NCBI RefSeq assembly: GCF_000772935.1
Contig: NZ_JPVR01000060.1
Coordinates: 1 to 64,000 of the forward strand
Source: Lysinibacillus boronitolerans JCM 21713 = 10a = NBRC 103108
GTDB lineage: Bacteria; Bacillota; Bacilli; Bacillales_A; Planococcaceae
Reading direction: 5' to 3'
DNA length: 64,000 nucleotides
Made by a program: the position numbers and the translations under genes. This document shows positions 1 to 10,137 of the stretch, piece by piece (position 1 is the stretch's first letter; each line of letters begins with the position of its first letter). A model generated the notes under the pieces. It saw nothing but the letters and a program-made list of their open reading frames with translations. It was not told the origin of the DNA and searched no databases.

Positions 1-1055
<1,055 letters not shown>

Positions 1056-1088
1056 GGCTAGGACATTAATAAGCAATACAATTCTTAG

Positions 1089-1129
1089 AAGAAATAGCCA
1101 ACCTCAAAATAGTGGTTGGCTATTTCTTT
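1089..1129 (+). terminator. Intrinsic terminator of the collagen-like gene
   Basis: A perfect 15-bp stem (arms 1089-1103 and 1114-1128) with a 10-base loop lies 33 bases after the stop; the 3' arm ends in T-rich sequence. Confidence 0.85.
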
Positions 1130-1141
1130 GACAATATAAAG

Positions 1142-1178
1142 GATGGTACAAACATTGATAATAAATGTTTGTACCATC
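1142..1178 (-). terminator. Inverted repeat after hemY, probable terminator
   Basis: Perfect 15-bp arms (1142-1156 and 1164-1178) around a 7-base loop, ten bases past the hemY stop on the minus strand. The following T-run is poor, so termination efficiency is uncertain. Confidence 0.6.
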
Positions 1179-1187
1179 TAATTTGTA

Positions 1188-2612
1188 TTACTTGAAGATT
1201 TCCATTAATACTTCATTTGCAACCTGTTTACCTTGCTGCACACACTCTGGAATCGATATCCCTTCAAACGAGCTTCCTGCTAGCTTTACTGTTGGAAAAT
1301 GTTCTTGTAGTTCCTGCTTGATACGAAGGACTTTCGCCTCGTGTCCAACTGTATATTGTGGCATCGCATTTTTCCAACGTGTTACAACAGTTGTAATAGG
1401 TTCGCCATCGATACCAATCGTTTTCTTTAAATCCTGAAGCACAGTTTTTTCAATCTCCGTATCCGATAAAGCCACAATCGCTTCGTCGCCCACTCGACCA
1501 ATATAACTACGTAATAATACATAATCCTCTGGTGAAGTACCTGGCCATTTTCGATTCATCCAAGTACAAGAAGTAATCGAAAAATCACTATTTCTAGAGA
1601 CATAAAAAGAAAGAGCATCTAAATCACCGAGCTGTTCCTTTTTAAAGGCCATTGTAACGGTAGCAATAGTCGCAGCCTTCATTGTCCCCAATTCATGTAA
1701 TAGACTTAGCTTGCTAAACATTTTTTCAGCCATATTAAAAGGGGTAGCAATAATAACAGCATCCGCTTTGATATGCGAGAAATTATTGAGCATCACCTGA
1801 ACTGAGCCATCCTTACCATGCTCTATTTCCTCTACTTTGACACCCTTCATCACGGTCCCCGGAAGTAGTGATTCTTCTATACTTTCGATGAGTGTTTCTA
1901 GGCCATTGCTAAAGGTTTGAAAGATTCCTTTATTTTCAGCTATCTGATGATTGCTTAAGAAATTCGTTCCTGACTTCTTCATACCAATCAGCAAACTACG
2001 ATATTTTTGTTCTAAACTATAAAGCTGTGGGAATGTTGAACTCATACTTAATTGCTCAATATCCCCTGCAAATGTACCCGCTAGTAAGGGCTCTACTAGA
2101 TTTTCCACAACCTCCGCACCAAATCTTCTTCTAAAAAACGCTCCTAATGGTTGATCGTCATCCTGTGTTGAACGGGGAATGAAAAAGTCCCCCGCCGCAC
2201 GAACTTTACCACTAAGTGAAAACAAGCCTGACGTTATAAATGAAGAGATATGGGGTGTCTCTCCTGATAGGAGATGACTAGGTATTGGATATAACTGACT
2301 ACCAACAGCAACATAGTTTGGCCCCGCATTACTTGTTAATAGTTTCTGTTCGATCCCGAGATCCTTTGCTAAAGCATTGACATAATTTTCACGATCAAAA
2401 AAAGATTCTGGCCCACGCTCAATAATAAAGCCATCTTTTCTTAGAGTTTGAATTTTTCCGCCAAGACGTAATGACGACTCGACAAGTACGATATCTAATG
2501 GCAATTCTTTTGTGCTTGCTTCTTTTTGCATATAGAACGCAGCTGTAAGGCCTGTAATGCCACCGCCTACGACAACTACCTTTCGTCTTTTCTGAGTCAC
2601 CAACATCATCAC
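1188..2612 (-). CDS. hemY: Coproporphyrinogen III oxidase (protoporphyrinogen oxidase family), HemY/CgoX
   Basis: A 474-residue FAD enzyme. The N-terminus carries the dinucleotide-binding motif VVVGGGITGL (about residues 12-22), followed by an acidic residue ending the second strand (VLVES) and a GGKI segment, as in the HemG/HemY oxidases. In Gram-positive bacteria it oxidises coproporphyrinogen III to coproporphyrin III, which HemH then metallates. It is the last gene of the leftward hemE-hemH-hemY cluster, 11 bases after hemH. The reading frame opens with three consecutive Met codons, so the exact start is open by one or two residues. Function is assigned from family and synteny and is secure. 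Confidence 0.95.
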   Translation of the reverse strand: MMMLVTQKRRKVVVVGGGITGLTAAFYMQKEASTKELPLDIVLVESSLRLGGKIQTLRKDGFIIERGPESFFDRENYVNALAKDLGIEQKLLTSNAGPNYVAVGSQLYPIPSHLLSGETPHISSFITSGLFSLSGKVRAAGDFFIPRSTQDDDQPLGAFFRRRFGAEVVENLVEPLLAGTFAGDIEQLSMSSTFPQLYSLEQKYRSLLIGMKKSGTNFLSNHQIAENKGIFQTFSNGLETLIESIEESLLPGTVMKGVKVEEIEHGKDGSVQVMLNNFSHIKADAVIIATPFNMAEKMFSKLSLLHELGTMKAATIATVTMAFKKEQLGDLDALSFYVSRNSDFSITSCTWMNRKWPGTSPEDYVLLRSYIGRVGDEAIVALSDTEIEKTVLQDLKKTIGIDGEPITTVVTRWKNAMPQYTVGHEAKVLRIKQELQEHFPTVKLAGSSFEGISIPECVQQGKQVANEVLMEIFK

Positions 2613-2623
2613 TTTCTTTTCGC

Positions 2624-3544
2624 TTAGCTTAATTTTTTATGAATCGCCTCTACCATCGCCTCAATAAATAATGGGTGTGTATTTGGCATTGCTGGACGAT
2701 AGTATTTTGCACCAAGTTCATCACAAACAACTTTACATTCAAAATCGTTGTCATACAACACTTCTAAATGCTCTGTTACAAAACCTACTGGTGTATAAAC
2801 AAATGAACGGAAGCCTTTTTCTTCAAATAGCTCACGTGTTAAGTCTTGAACATCTGGACCAATCCAAGGCTCTGGTGTTTGGCCTGCTGATTGCCAGCCA
2901 ACCTCTACATTTTTTAAACCTGTCGCAGCTTGAATAAGACGAGCTGTTTCAATAAGTTGATCTTCATATGGATCACCTAAGTTTTTAATTTTTTCAGGCA
3001 ATGAATGTGCTGACACAATTAGACAAGCTGTTTCACGTTCTTCTTCTGACATTGCATTGAATGTCTCATTCACTTGTTGTTTCCAGTACTCAATGAATTT
3101 CGGCTCGTCATACCAAGATTCTACAGAAGTAATCTTTAAGCGACCTCCTGCTGCCTCTTCAGCACGACCATTATAAGACTTAATAGAGAAAGTAGAGAAA
3201 TGAGGAGCTAAAACAATAGAAACCGCTTCTTTTATGCCCTCTGCTACCATTTGCTCAACTGCATCTTCTATAAATGGATGAATATGTTTTAAACCAATAA
3301 ACAATTTATATTCTACAGCATCCTGTACTTCGTTCAAACGTGCACATAATGCTTCAGCTTGTGCTTCTGTTGCCGCAGCTAATGGAGATAAACCACCGAT
3401 TGCTTCATAGCGGCTACGTAAATCTTCTAAATGCTCTGCAGAAGGTTTACGTCCATGACGAATATGCGTATAGTAAGGTTCAATATCTTCTTCTTTATAA
3501 GGTGTTCCGTATGCCATTACTAGTAAGCCTTTAACTTCTTTCAT
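2624..3544 (-). CDS. hemH: Coproporphyrin III ferrochelatase HemH/CpfC
   Basis: Class I ferrochelatase of 306 residues, inserting Fe2+ into coproporphyrin III in the Gram-positive heme pathway; soluble. The N-terminal block [18 protein letters not shown] and the downstream SAHSLPEK segment are family signatures, and a conserved metal-site His lies in each half (APHFS is a candidate for one; SAHSLP for another). I place the start at the ATG at 3544: an AGAGGTG ribosome site lies 9 bases upstream, whereas the GTG at 3556 overlaps that site. It follows hemE after a 150-base gap holding a hairpin, and hemY follows it closely. Confidence 0.95.
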   Translation of the reverse strand: MKEVKGLLVMAYGTPYKEEDIEPYYTHIRHGRKPSAEHLEDLRSRYEAIGGLSPLAAATEAQAEALCARLNEVQDAVEYKLFIGLKHIHPFIEDAVEQMVAEGIKEAVSIVLAPHFSTFSIKSYNGRAEEAAGGRLKITSVESWYDEPKFIEYWKQQVNETFNAMSEEERETACLIVSAHSLPEKIKNLGDPYEDQLIETARLIQAATGLKNVEVGWQSAGQTPEPWIGPDVQDLTRELFEEKGFRSFVYTPVGFVTEHLEVLYDNDFECKVVCDELGAKYYRPAMPNTHPLFIEAMVEAIHKKLS

Positions 3545-3591
3545 TACCCTTTTCACCTCTAAAATTGTTTTATGTTTTCATACATTATGTG

Positions 3592-3633
3592 ATAAAAAGA
3601 AGCTGCCCAATCTTGATTATTGGACAGCTCCTT
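3592..3633 (-). terminator. Intrinsic terminator between hemE and hemH
   Basis: Read leftward, a 14-bp stem (arms 3620-3633 and 3597-3610, with some G-U pairs) is followed by a T5 run at 3592-3597. It sits inside the hem cluster, so part of hemE transcription should stop here and hemHY may depend on read-through or their own promoter. Confidence 0.7.
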
Positions 3634-3696
3634 TTCTACATTGAAATTAAAATTTCCTATATAGAAAAGGACATATTATTCACATTTGATTGACTT

Positions 3697-4749
3697 CTAT
3701 AAAGAACGAGCATGAATTTGTTGAGCACTATATTCATGAATAAGCGTTGTAAGACGTTTTAAGACATCCGGGTCAACCTCTGGGAAAACACCATGGCCTA
3801 GATTAAAGATATGACCTGGCATTTCTAGACCTTGATCGATAATATCTTTTGTTCGTTTTTCAATAATTGACCAATCTGCAAGTAATAGGGATGGATCTAA
3901 GTTTCCTTGTACAGGTTTTGTAATACCATTGGCACGCGCGTCTTTAATAGGTAAACGCCAGTCTAAGCCCACAACATCAATCGGTAAATCATTCCATTCT
4001 TTTGCCAAATGGCTAGCACCAACTCCAAATTGAATTAGTGGTACATTTTCTTTTTGCAACTCTGCAAAAATACGAGTCATAATCGGTTTAATGAATACAC
4101 GGTAATCCTCTACATTTAAGGCTCCAACCCATGAGTCGAACACTTGGATAGCTTTTGCACCAGCTTTAATTTGAGCCGTTACATCTGCAATAATCATGTC
4201 AGCGAGTTTATCCATTAAAGCAAACCAAGCTTGAGGTTCTGATACCATAAATGACTTTGTTTTATTATAGTTTCTTGAAGGACCACCTTCAATCATGTAG
4301 CTTGCAAGTGTAAATGGGGCTCCAGCAAAGCCGATTAAAGGCACATTCAATTGCTCTTCTGCAAGTAACTTGATTGTCTCTAAAACAAATGGTGTATGCT
4401 CTTTGGCATTGAATTCACCTAATTTTTCTACATCTGCTACTGACCGAATAGGATTAGAAATAACAGGACCAACACCTGCCTTAATTTTCACATCTATCCC
4501 GATTCCAGGGAGAGGTGTGACAATATCTTTATATAAAATTGCAGCATCCACATTGTAATTCTCTACAGGTAGACGAGTGACATACGCACATAGCTCTGGT
4601 TGATGTGTAATTTCCTCTAAGGAATACTTTTCTTTAATTGCACGGTATTCTGGCTGAGAACGTCCTGCCTGACGCATATACCAAACAGGTGTATGTGCGG
4701 TCCTTTCTCCACGTGCAGCACGTAGAAGTGTATCATTAAAAGTTGTCAT
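3697..4749 (-). CDS. hemE: Uroporphyrinogen III decarboxylase HemE
   Basis: 350 residues, the full length of the family. It decarboxylates the four acetate chains of uroporphyrinogen III to give coproporphyrinogen III. The N-terminal [17 protein letters not shown] block supplies the substrate-binding Arg residues, a catalytic Asp is expected in the AILYKDI segment (about residue 70), and the C-terminal [14 protein letters not shown] block is characteristic. It is the first gene of the leftward hem cluster and is divergent from hmoB. A hairpin with a T-run follows it before hemH. Confidence 0.96.
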   Translation of the reverse strand: MTTFNDTLLRAARGERTAHTPVWYMRQAGRSQPEYRAIKEKYSLEEITHQPELCAYVTRLPVENYNVDAAILYKDIVTPLPGIGIDVKIKAGVGPVISNPIRSVADVEKLGEFNAKEHTPFVLETIKLLAEEQLNVPLIGFAGAPFTLASYMIEGGPSRNYNKTKSFMVSEPQAWFALMDKLADMIIADVTAQIKAGAKAIQVFDSWVGALNVEDYRVFIKPIMTRIFAELQKENVPLIQFGVGASHLAKEWNDLPIDVVGLDWRLPIKDARANGITKPVQGNLDPSLLLADWSIIEKRTKDIIDQGLEMPGHIFNLGHGVFPEVDPDVLKRLTTLIHEYSAQQIHARSL

Positions 4750-4938
4750 GAATAATTCCTTCCCCTCGTTAAATTCTTACTATAAAAAATCGCTTGTTTA
4801 TTCCTTTATTATTGATATCCGTTTCCAATAGTAAACGCTTCCTCTGTTATTGTATAGTTTTCCTAGTGAAATGTCATAAAATTGTTCTTTCTCGACATAT
4901 TCTTTTTGAACGGAGCGTTAGACTTACACCAGAAAGGG

Positions 4939-4944
4939 TATAAT
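4939..4944 (+). promoter_or_regulatory. Candidate -10 box for hmoB
   Basis: A consensus TATAAT lies 38 bases before the hmoB start, but no convincing -35 box sits at 16-18 bases, so this is tentative. I looked for a Fur-type 19-bp palindrome here and did not see one. Confidence 0.35.
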
Positions 4945-4982
4945 CACGCTATATTAGTAAGATTCATAAGGAGGATAAATTC

Positions 4983-5498
4983 ATGTATATTTATTTAACT
5001 TCTGGTACTGGTGATTTTTTGGAGCAGGTAAAAAATAAGTATCCTAATGAGCATATGATTTTAATTCATGGGGAAGGAAACTCTGTACTGATACATGAAA
5101 CCGAAGGAAAAACAGTATTTGCGACACCCCGTAAATTTGAAGTGCTGGATGCAGTAAATGATTTAGAGGAACGTGGTTTCTTTGTTTTCAATAATATTCC
5201 TGTAACAGATGAAGGACGGCCAGTTTTCGAGCACCGCTTTTTAGAACGATCACGCGCTATTGAAAATGAGCCTGGCTTTGTTGCATTTCGTTTATTACGT
5301 CCAATTAAGAGTGAGACTTATATTGTCATGACTCAATGGAATGGACCACATTCATTTGAAGCTTGGAAAAGCTCGAAAGCATTTGAATCAGCTCATGCTA
5401 AAACAGATGACTCAACTGCCGTACGCCAGCAAAATATCTTTTCAGCAGCTTCTTATGTCACAACTTACAATGCAATACCAAAAGAAGATATTGAGTAG
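4983..5498 (+). CDS. hmoB: Heme-degrading monooxygenase HmoB
   Basis: 171 residues, matching B. subtilis HmoB (YhgC) along its whole length: a divergent N-terminal half, then a C-terminal ABM/IsdG-like domain with NEPGFVAFRLLRP, the TQWNGPHSFEAW strand and the final SYVTTY motif. IsdG-type enzymes open the porphyrin ring and release iron; HmoB acts in the cytoplasm. An AGGAGG ribosome site lies before the ATG. It is divergent from hemE, so heme synthesis and heme breakdown share one intergenic region, as in B. subtilis. A hairpin ends it at 5505-5549. Confidence 0.9.
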   Translation: MYIYLTSGTGDFLEQVKNKYPNEHMILIHGEGNSVLIHETEGKTVFATPRKFEVLDAVNDLEERGFFVFNNIPVTDEGRPVFEHRFLERSRAIENEPGFVAFRLLRPIKSETYIVMTQWNGPHSFEAWKSSKAFESAHAKTDDSTAVRQQNIFSAASYVTTYNAIPKEDIE

Positions 5499-5504
5499 CT
5501 AATA

Positions 5505-5549
5505 TAAAAGCTCATTTTCCGAATGTTTGCATTGGAAAATGAGCTTTTC
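5505..5549. terminator. Bidirectional terminator between hmoB and ecsB
   Basis: Perfect 15-bp arms (5506-5520 and 5534-5548), A-rich on one side and T-rich on the other, serving the convergent genes hmoB and ecsB. Confidence 0.9.
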
Positions 5550-5570
5550 AATTTGTCAGCTATAGCCTCT

Positions 5571-6752
5571 TCATTTGGACATTTTGGCTGTTAATTCACT
5601 AATCACCAAAACTATAATAACGGCTATATAAAACATCGGCTGTGTAATGGCGCACAAACCTACAATAATGGCTTGAGTAATCATTGCTAAACGCACAATT
5701 TGCTTCACAGCTAGTTGACGAGCATGCTCTGGTAACGGATAGAGCATGTCCATTCGAAATTCGCCACTGGATAGCAAAGCTTGTTTTAACTGAATTGTTG
5801 TGGCAAAGCTTAGTGCACCCGCTACAATCCATGTAACGACAGGAATGTCTACAAAAGCTGCAATGATTGCTGAAATGGCCGTAAGACGAAGCCATAAATA
5901 GAAATGGTCATCTGTCCGGACAAAGGTACGAAACACCAAATACTTTTGAGCATTCCCCTTACCATACGGTACAAATCGATAAAGCCAGTCCATCCAGCTT
6001 CGACGTCGAATGCTACCGTGTAAATGAGGTACGTCTGTAAAATAATTGGCAAAACGATAGAAGCTCATCATACGATTTTGTTCAAGCTTGACAAAATGCT
6101 CATACGGCACAGGTTCGCCAGCTGATTTTTTACTAAAGACAATAATATATATAACACTAATAATTGTAGCTACTACTGCTAATAGCAACTGCGCATGGAG
6201 CGCCATATAAATAGCAGCCACAAAAATGACAGCTCGAATAAACCTGTCCACCCAAACCATTTGCCCTCGTTCACTATAACGATAGCTGAATTCTCCTCGA
6301 ACACTTAGATATTTCAATACAATGGTAAGTAAAAAGATCGTCCATATTTCCACCGTGGATAATTCCGTCACGGCTTTTAATAATGGAATACTAACAATAT
6401 AGACAATCGCTACAATCCACACCTGAGACCAAAACGTCCAAGCCAGCGCCTTGCTGAAGTACAGAGACATTTTTGATTCTAAAGGTAATAAGTATACTTG
6501 ATCTGGCTCTCTCAACAATGTAGTTGGACGGCTAAAGGCCAATATCGCCCCAATGATAACAGCTATCACGATTTCTGCTGGAAAGTCTTTTTGAACAACT
6601 TTCAGCCATTCGCTATATTGATAGCCCCCTGCTCCTATTAGAAATACAAGTACAATGACTATATGCCCTGTAAATATAAATTGCATATATTTTTGTACTT
6701 CTCCTATATAATGCATGAAGCGAGAGGACCATACATCACGCAAGTTCTTCAT
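5571..6752 (-). CDS. ecsB: ABC transporter permease EcsB
   Basis: 393-residue polytopic membrane protein with hydrophobic segments near residues 24-45, 55-75, 105-150, 175-205, 285-320 and 350-390, interrupted by a long basic cytoplasmic loop (about 205-280) as in EcsB. With EcsA it forms the Ecs ABC transporter, whose loss in B. subtilis impairs protein secretion, competence and RasP-dependent intramembrane proteolysis. Its start overlaps the end of ecsA by 17 bases, showing translational coupling. No ecsC follows here, unlike in B. subtilis; instead the convergent hmoB is met. Confidence 0.92.
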   Translation of the reverse strand: MKNLRDVWSSRFMHYIGEVQKYMQFIFTGHIVIVLVFLIGAGGYQYSEWLKVVQKDFPAEIVIAVIIGAILAFSRPTTLLREPDQVYLLPLESKMSLYFSKALAWTFWSQVWIVAIVYIVSIPLLKAVTELSTVEIWTIFLLTIVLKYLSVRGEFSYRYSERGQMVWVDRFIRAVIFVAAIYMALHAQLLLAVVATIISVIYIIVFSKKSAGEPVPYEHFVKLEQNRMMSFYRFANYFTDVPHLHGSIRRRSWMDWLYRFVPYGKGNAQKYLVFRTFVRTDDHFYLWLRLTAISAIIAAFVDIPVVTWIVAGALSFATTIQLKQALLSSGEFRMDMLYPLPEHARQLAVKQIVRLAMITQAIIVGLCAITQPMFYIAVIIVLVISELTAKMSK

Positions 6753-7485
6753 GGTCCCTCTCCTTTGTCATAGCAATATAAAGGTCATCTAATGTTGCAT
6801 ACGGCATAGCAAATGATTGACGTAAATCAGCCATTGTTCCTTGTGCTCGAACTCTTCCTTCATGCAATAAGATAATGCGATCACAATGCTTTTCAGCTGT
6901 TGATAGAATATGTGTAGACATTAATATAGAAGCGCCTTCTTTTTTCTTTTCATCCATTTGATCTAATAACGATTGAATACCTAATGGGTCCAATCCCACA
7001 AAAGGTTCATCAATAATATATAGACTTGGATTCACTAAAAAGGCACACATAATCATAACTTTTTGACGCATTCCCTTTGAAAAATGTGAAGGGAACCAAT
7101 TTAATCTTTTCTCCATTCGAAATTCTTTTAACAGTACATCAGAACGAGCATCGAGTGTTGCTTTGTCAATACCGTAAGCCATTGCAGTTAATTCTAAATG
7201 CTCTCTTAATGTTAGCTCATCGTATAATACAGGGGTTTCAGGAATATAGGAAAAGGCTGTACGATACTTGTCCGTATCTTCCTTTAATGTTACACCATTT
7301 AGACGTATGTCCCCTTCCTTTGGCAACATTGTTCCTATAATATGTTTAATCGTTGTACTTTTACCCGCTCCATTTAAGCCGATTAAGCCAACTAATTCAC
7401 CTTTTCCAATCGTAAAAGATAGATCTCTAATAACAGGTTTTCTTGTATAACCACCTGTTACATGCTGTACCTCTAATACTGACAT
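6736..7485 (-). CDS. ecsA: ABC transporter ATP-binding protein EcsA
   Basis: 249-residue ATPase with all ABC motifs: Walker A GLNGAGKST (about residues 36-44), a signature segment HFSKGMRQKV in place of LSGGQ, Walker B LYIIDEPFVGLDP, and the switch His in MSTHIL. It powers the EcsB permease. The leftward start has a good GAGGAG ribosome site and is divergent from hit, the conserved B. subtilis arrangement. Confidence 0.94.
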   Translation of the reverse strand: MSVLEVQHVTGGYTRKPVIRDLSFTIGKGELVGLIGLNGAGKSTTIKHIIGTMLPKEGDIRLNGVTLKEDTDKYRTAFSYIPETPVLYDELTLREHLELTAMAYGIDKATLDARSDVLLKEFRMEKRLNWFPSHFSKGMRQKVMIMCAFLVNPSLYIIDEPFVGLDPLGIQSLLDQMDEKKKEGASILMSTHILSTAEKHCDRIILLHEGRVRAQGTMADLRQSFAMPYATLDDLYIAMTKERDHEELA

Positions 7486-7589
7486 ATTCTCACTCCTCTT
7501 CTTGTTTTATATTTTATCAAAAATTAGCAAATGATACAGGTTTGAGTATGATAGAATGTACTTACATATACGTTAAGGGGGAAATTCTT

Positions 7590-8003
7590 ATGAGCGATTG
7601 CCTATTTTGCAAAATTATTGACGGATCAATTCCAAGCACAAAAATTTATGAAGACGATCATGTCTATGCATTCACGGACATTTCACCTGTTGCAAAAGGA
7701 CACACACTATTAATTCCTAAGCATCACTGCCAGGATCTATTCGAAATGCCAGAGGAAGTAGCACGTCATTTATATGCTGTTGCACCAAAAATCGCGAATG
7801 CTATAAAAGCAGCGTTTCAGCCAATTGGTTTGAATACAATTAATAACAACGGTGCTGCTGCTGGACAAACTGTTTTCCACTACCACTTACATTTTATTCC
7901 GCGTTACGATGAAAAAGAAGGGCTAGGCTTAATTTGGCAAACACAAACATACGCACCAGAGCAGTTGGCAGAAGTAGCAGAAAGTATTAAAGCCAATCTA
8001 TAA
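7590..8003 (+). CDS. hit: HIT family nucleotide hydrolase Hit
   Basis: 137 residues. The N-terminal CLFCKIIDGSIP and the histidine triad FHYHLHFIP (H-x-H-x-H near residues 96-102) are diagnostic of Hint-type nucleoside phosphoramidases and hydrolases. The start is the ATG at 7590, preceded by AAGGGGG; the frame is open further upstream but that extension lies over the ecsA promoter region and is not conserved in type. Divergent from ecsA and followed by trpP in the same direction. Confidence 0.95.
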   Translation: MSDCLFCKIIDGSIPSTKIYEDDHVYAFTDISPVAKGHTLLIPKHHCQDLFEMPEEVARHLYAVAPKIANAIKAAFQPIGLNTINNNGAAAGQTVFHYHLHFIPRYDEKEGLGLIWQTQTYAPEQLAEVAESIKANL

Positions 8004-8091
8004 GCCATTTGTAATATATTAACATCTGAATGTTCAGAATGCTGTATTGCAAATTTTTAAAATTTAGCGTACAATCACAAATAAGTTTCGC

Positions 8092-8145
8092 TAGCGGTCA
8101 AGAGGACACGCTAGGAGACAAATAGATTAGCATAGTCGAGGAGAG
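8092..8145 (+). promoter_or_regulatory. Putative TRAP (MtrB) binding site in the trpP leader
   Basis: The leader carries a run of TAG/GAG triplets: 8092, 8102, 8112, 8115, 8123, 8128, 8133, 8138 and 8143. The last five are separated by exactly two bases each, the spacing favoured by the 11-subunit TRAP ring, and the final GAG triplets are part of the ribosome site just before the ATG at 8152. Tryptophan-loaded TRAP represses B. subtilis trpP translation through such a site. The triplets are seen; TRAP binding is inferred, and mtrB is not in this window. Confidence 0.7.
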
Positions 8146-8151
8146 ATTCAA

Positions 8152-8688
8152 ATGAATACAAAGAATTTAGTATTAATGGCACTGTTAGTAGGTGTCGGTG
8201 CTGCTCTTTACGTGGTTACACCAGGAATGGTGAATGGGATGAAGCCTGATTTTATGTTAACCATGATGTTTATTGGTATTTTATTATTCCCAACAGTGAA
8301 AGAAACGTTCCTACTTTCTCTTTCAACAGGGGTACTTTCAGGTTTATTTACAACATTCCCAGCAGGTCTTGTTCCAAATATTATTGATAAAGCTGTTACT
8401 GGTTTTGTATTTTTAGCTGCTTTACTCATTCTCAAAAAACTGGCAGGTCACTTCGCCGTATCTGCTGTATTAGTTGGTTTGGGAACGATTCTTTCAGGAA
8501 CTGTCTTTTTAGCAGTTGCACTTTTTGTATTCAATGCAAATGTTGGTGCAACGTTTGCGATGCTATTTATTGGCGTTGTCCTTCCAGCTGTCGTATTTAA
8601 CGTTGTTGCTTTTGCAGTGATATATCCAATTGTTTCAAAATTAGTGAAGCGCTCCAAGTTCAATACAGCTATTTCTCAAATATCATAA
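8152..8688 (+). CDS. trpP: Tryptophan transporter TrpP
   Basis: 178-residue integral membrane protein with five or six hydrophobic segments (about 5-25, 33-50, 55-75, 80-97, 102-128, 132-160), matching the TrpP (YhaG) family throughout, including the KPDFMLTMMFI start and the PNIIDK loop. It imports tryptophan. It sits between hit and yhaH, the same neighbourhood as in B. subtilis. The ribosome site GAGGAGAG is embedded in a TRAP-like triplet array, suggesting repression by tryptophan. A strong terminator follows. Confidence 0.9.
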   Translation: MNTKNLVLMALLVGVGAALYVVTPGMVNGMKPDFMLTMMFIGILLFPTVKETFLLSLSTGVLSGLFTTFPAGLVPNIIDKAVTGFVFLAALLILKKLAGHFAVSAVLVGLGTILSGTVFLAVALFVFNANVGATFAMLFIGVVLPAVVFNVVAFAVIYPIVSKLVKRSKFNTAISQIS

Positions 8689-8707
8689 ATAAACACTTAA
8701 ATAATCC

Positions 8708-8760
8708 AAAGAAACTAAACTGTGATGGCCAAATCACTCGTTTAGTTTCTTTTTTCTTTT
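8708..8760 (+). terminator. Intrinsic terminator of trpP
   Basis: A 13-bp stem (8708-8720 with 8740-8752) leads into a T-rich tract (TTTTTTCTTTTT) shortly after the trpP stop. Confidence 0.88.
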
Positions 8761-8821
8761 TGTATTTATGCATTTCATGGTTTAATAGTAAATAAACATG
8801 ACTAGAAATGAGGTATCTAAT

Positions 8822-9217
8822 ATGAAAGCAAAACCATTTTTACTAGGACTAACAACAGGAATTATCGGCGGGACAATTGCTGTGCTTTTCTCAACGCCGC
8901 AATCTGGGCAACAGCTACGTGCTTCTGTTAGACAAAATGTTTACCAAACAAAAGGTATGCTCCTTGATGTAAAACAACAAGTAGGAACTGTAAAACAATC
9001 TGTTAATACACTAACAAATGAAGTAAAAAATAATATCCCACAAATAATAAATGATTTAAAGCAAACAATTACGACTTTTACTGAAGAAATCGAACCAACG
9101 AAAAATAATTTGCAACAAGAATTAGATGCTTTACAGAATTCGATAAGCGAAATCGAGAAAAACATTGCACAAATTACGGAAAACAAGAAAAAACCTCAAG
9201 AAAAAGTTAGCGACTAA
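8822..9217 (+). CDS. YtxH-domain protein, YhaH-like
   Basis: 131 residues. A glycine-rich hydrophobic N-terminus (FLLGLTTGIIGGTIAVLFSTPQSG, about residues 5-29) is the YtxH signature, anchoring the protein in the membrane; the remainder is a long, polar helix rich in Gln, Asn, Lys and Glu with heptad character, likely a coiled coil. Members are general-stress or envelope-associated proteins of unknown biochemical role; B. subtilis YhaH lies at the same place. The ATG at 8822 is chosen for its GAGGT ribosome site eight bases upstream. Confidence 0.82.
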   Translation: MKAKPFLLGLTTGIIGGTIAVLFSTPQSGQQLRASVRQNVYQTKGMLLDVKQQVGTVKQSVNTLTNEVKNNIPQIINDLKQTITTFTEEIEPTKNNLQQELDALQNSISEIEKNIAQITENKKKPQEKVSD

Positions 9218-9380
9218 AGTCCTTATTCACAGTCGGATAATCTATTTTTTTACCAAAAACTATTGCTATAATATTATTTTTTAACCACTTTTCAATTTTT
9301 TAATTTTTCTAACTTTAAACTTTTTTTCTTTACTGCTATAATATTTTTAAAAATGTGAAAGAAAGCAGTAGGTGATGGCT

Positions 9381-9935
9381 TTGTCAGAGGAATTATATAC
9401 ACAAAAAGAAGCGATGCTTTATAGTCAAAGAATCGCACAGTTATCAAAAGCGCTGTGGAAAGCGGTTGAAAAGGATTGGCAACAATGGATTAAACCTTAT
9501 GATTTAAATATTAATGAACACCATATTTTATGGATTTCATACCATTTAAAAGGTGCTTCCATTTCTGATGTTGCGAAATTTGGCGTTATGCATGTTTCTA
9601 CAGCATTTAATTTCTCCAAAAAATTAGAAGAGCGTGGCTTTCTTAAGTTTTCCAAGCGTGATGACGATAAACGTAATACGTATGTTGAGCTTACAGAAGC
9701 CGGCACAGAGCTCATTGTAGAGATGAATAAAAACTACCATAATACGTACCATTCTGTACTTGAAGGGTCATTAGCATTAAAAGATTTATACGGCCGTTTC
9801 CCTGATTTTTTAGATGTAATGGCTGTTATTCGCAATATCTATGGTGAGGATTTCATCGATATTTTCGAACGCTCTTTCCAACATTTCCGTGATTCCTTTG
9901 ACACGCTAGAAGAACGCACACCTGTAAAAGGATAA
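9381..9935 (+). CDS. scoC: Transition-state regulator ScoC (Hpr), MarR family
   Basis: About 185 residues. The winged-helix core is nearly identical in wording to B. subtilis Sco[36 protein letters not shown], then [20 protein letters not shown] as the recognition helix, then the wing with [13 protein letters not shown]. ScoC represses protease, peptide-transport and sporulation genes in the transition state. The start is uncertain: TTG at 9381 lies eight bases after AGG of a TAGGTGAT ribosome site, while ATG 9375 and GTG 9372 overlap that site. Conserved neighbours yhaH and prsA support orthology. Confidence 0.93.
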   Translation: MSEELYTQKEAMLYSQRIAQLSKALWKAVEKDWQQWIKPYDLNINEHHILWISYHLKGASISDVAKFGVMHVSTAFNFSKKLEERGFLKFSKRDDDKRNTYVELTEAGTELIVEMNKNYHNTYHSVLEGSLALKDLYGRFPDFLDVMAVIRNIYGEDFIDIFERSFQHFRDSFDTLEERTPVKG

Positions 9936-10028
9936 GACGAAGCTTCAAACTGCACATAATTTTTCCTGCAATTATTTATAAGTTGAACAAAAATGAGTTA
10001 TACTGTTCATTCAGGAATGAGTCATGTG

Positions 10029-10069
10029 AAGGAGGTATTTCAGAAATATTTCTGAAGTGCCTCCTTTTT
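10029..10069 (+). terminator. Intrinsic terminator downstream of scoC
   Basis: A long near-perfect hairpin (up to about 18 bp allowing G-U pairs) ending in CCTCCTTTTTC, about 95 bases after the scoC stop. Confidence 0.85.
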
Positions 10070-10137
10070 CTTGCATTCTAACATAATTCAATTTACATTA
10101 AATAGGACACTTCCTATTTCGGAGTTGATAAAAAACC

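Noticed and set aside
4750-4982. Fur box between hemE and hmoB
   Set aside because: No 19-bp GATAATGATTATCATTATC-like palindrome found; AT-richness alone is not evidence.
8027-8040. TCTGAA-TG-TTCAGA palindrome after hit as an operator
   Set aside because: Short and AT-rich, closer to a weak hairpin after the hit stop; nothing links it to a regulator.
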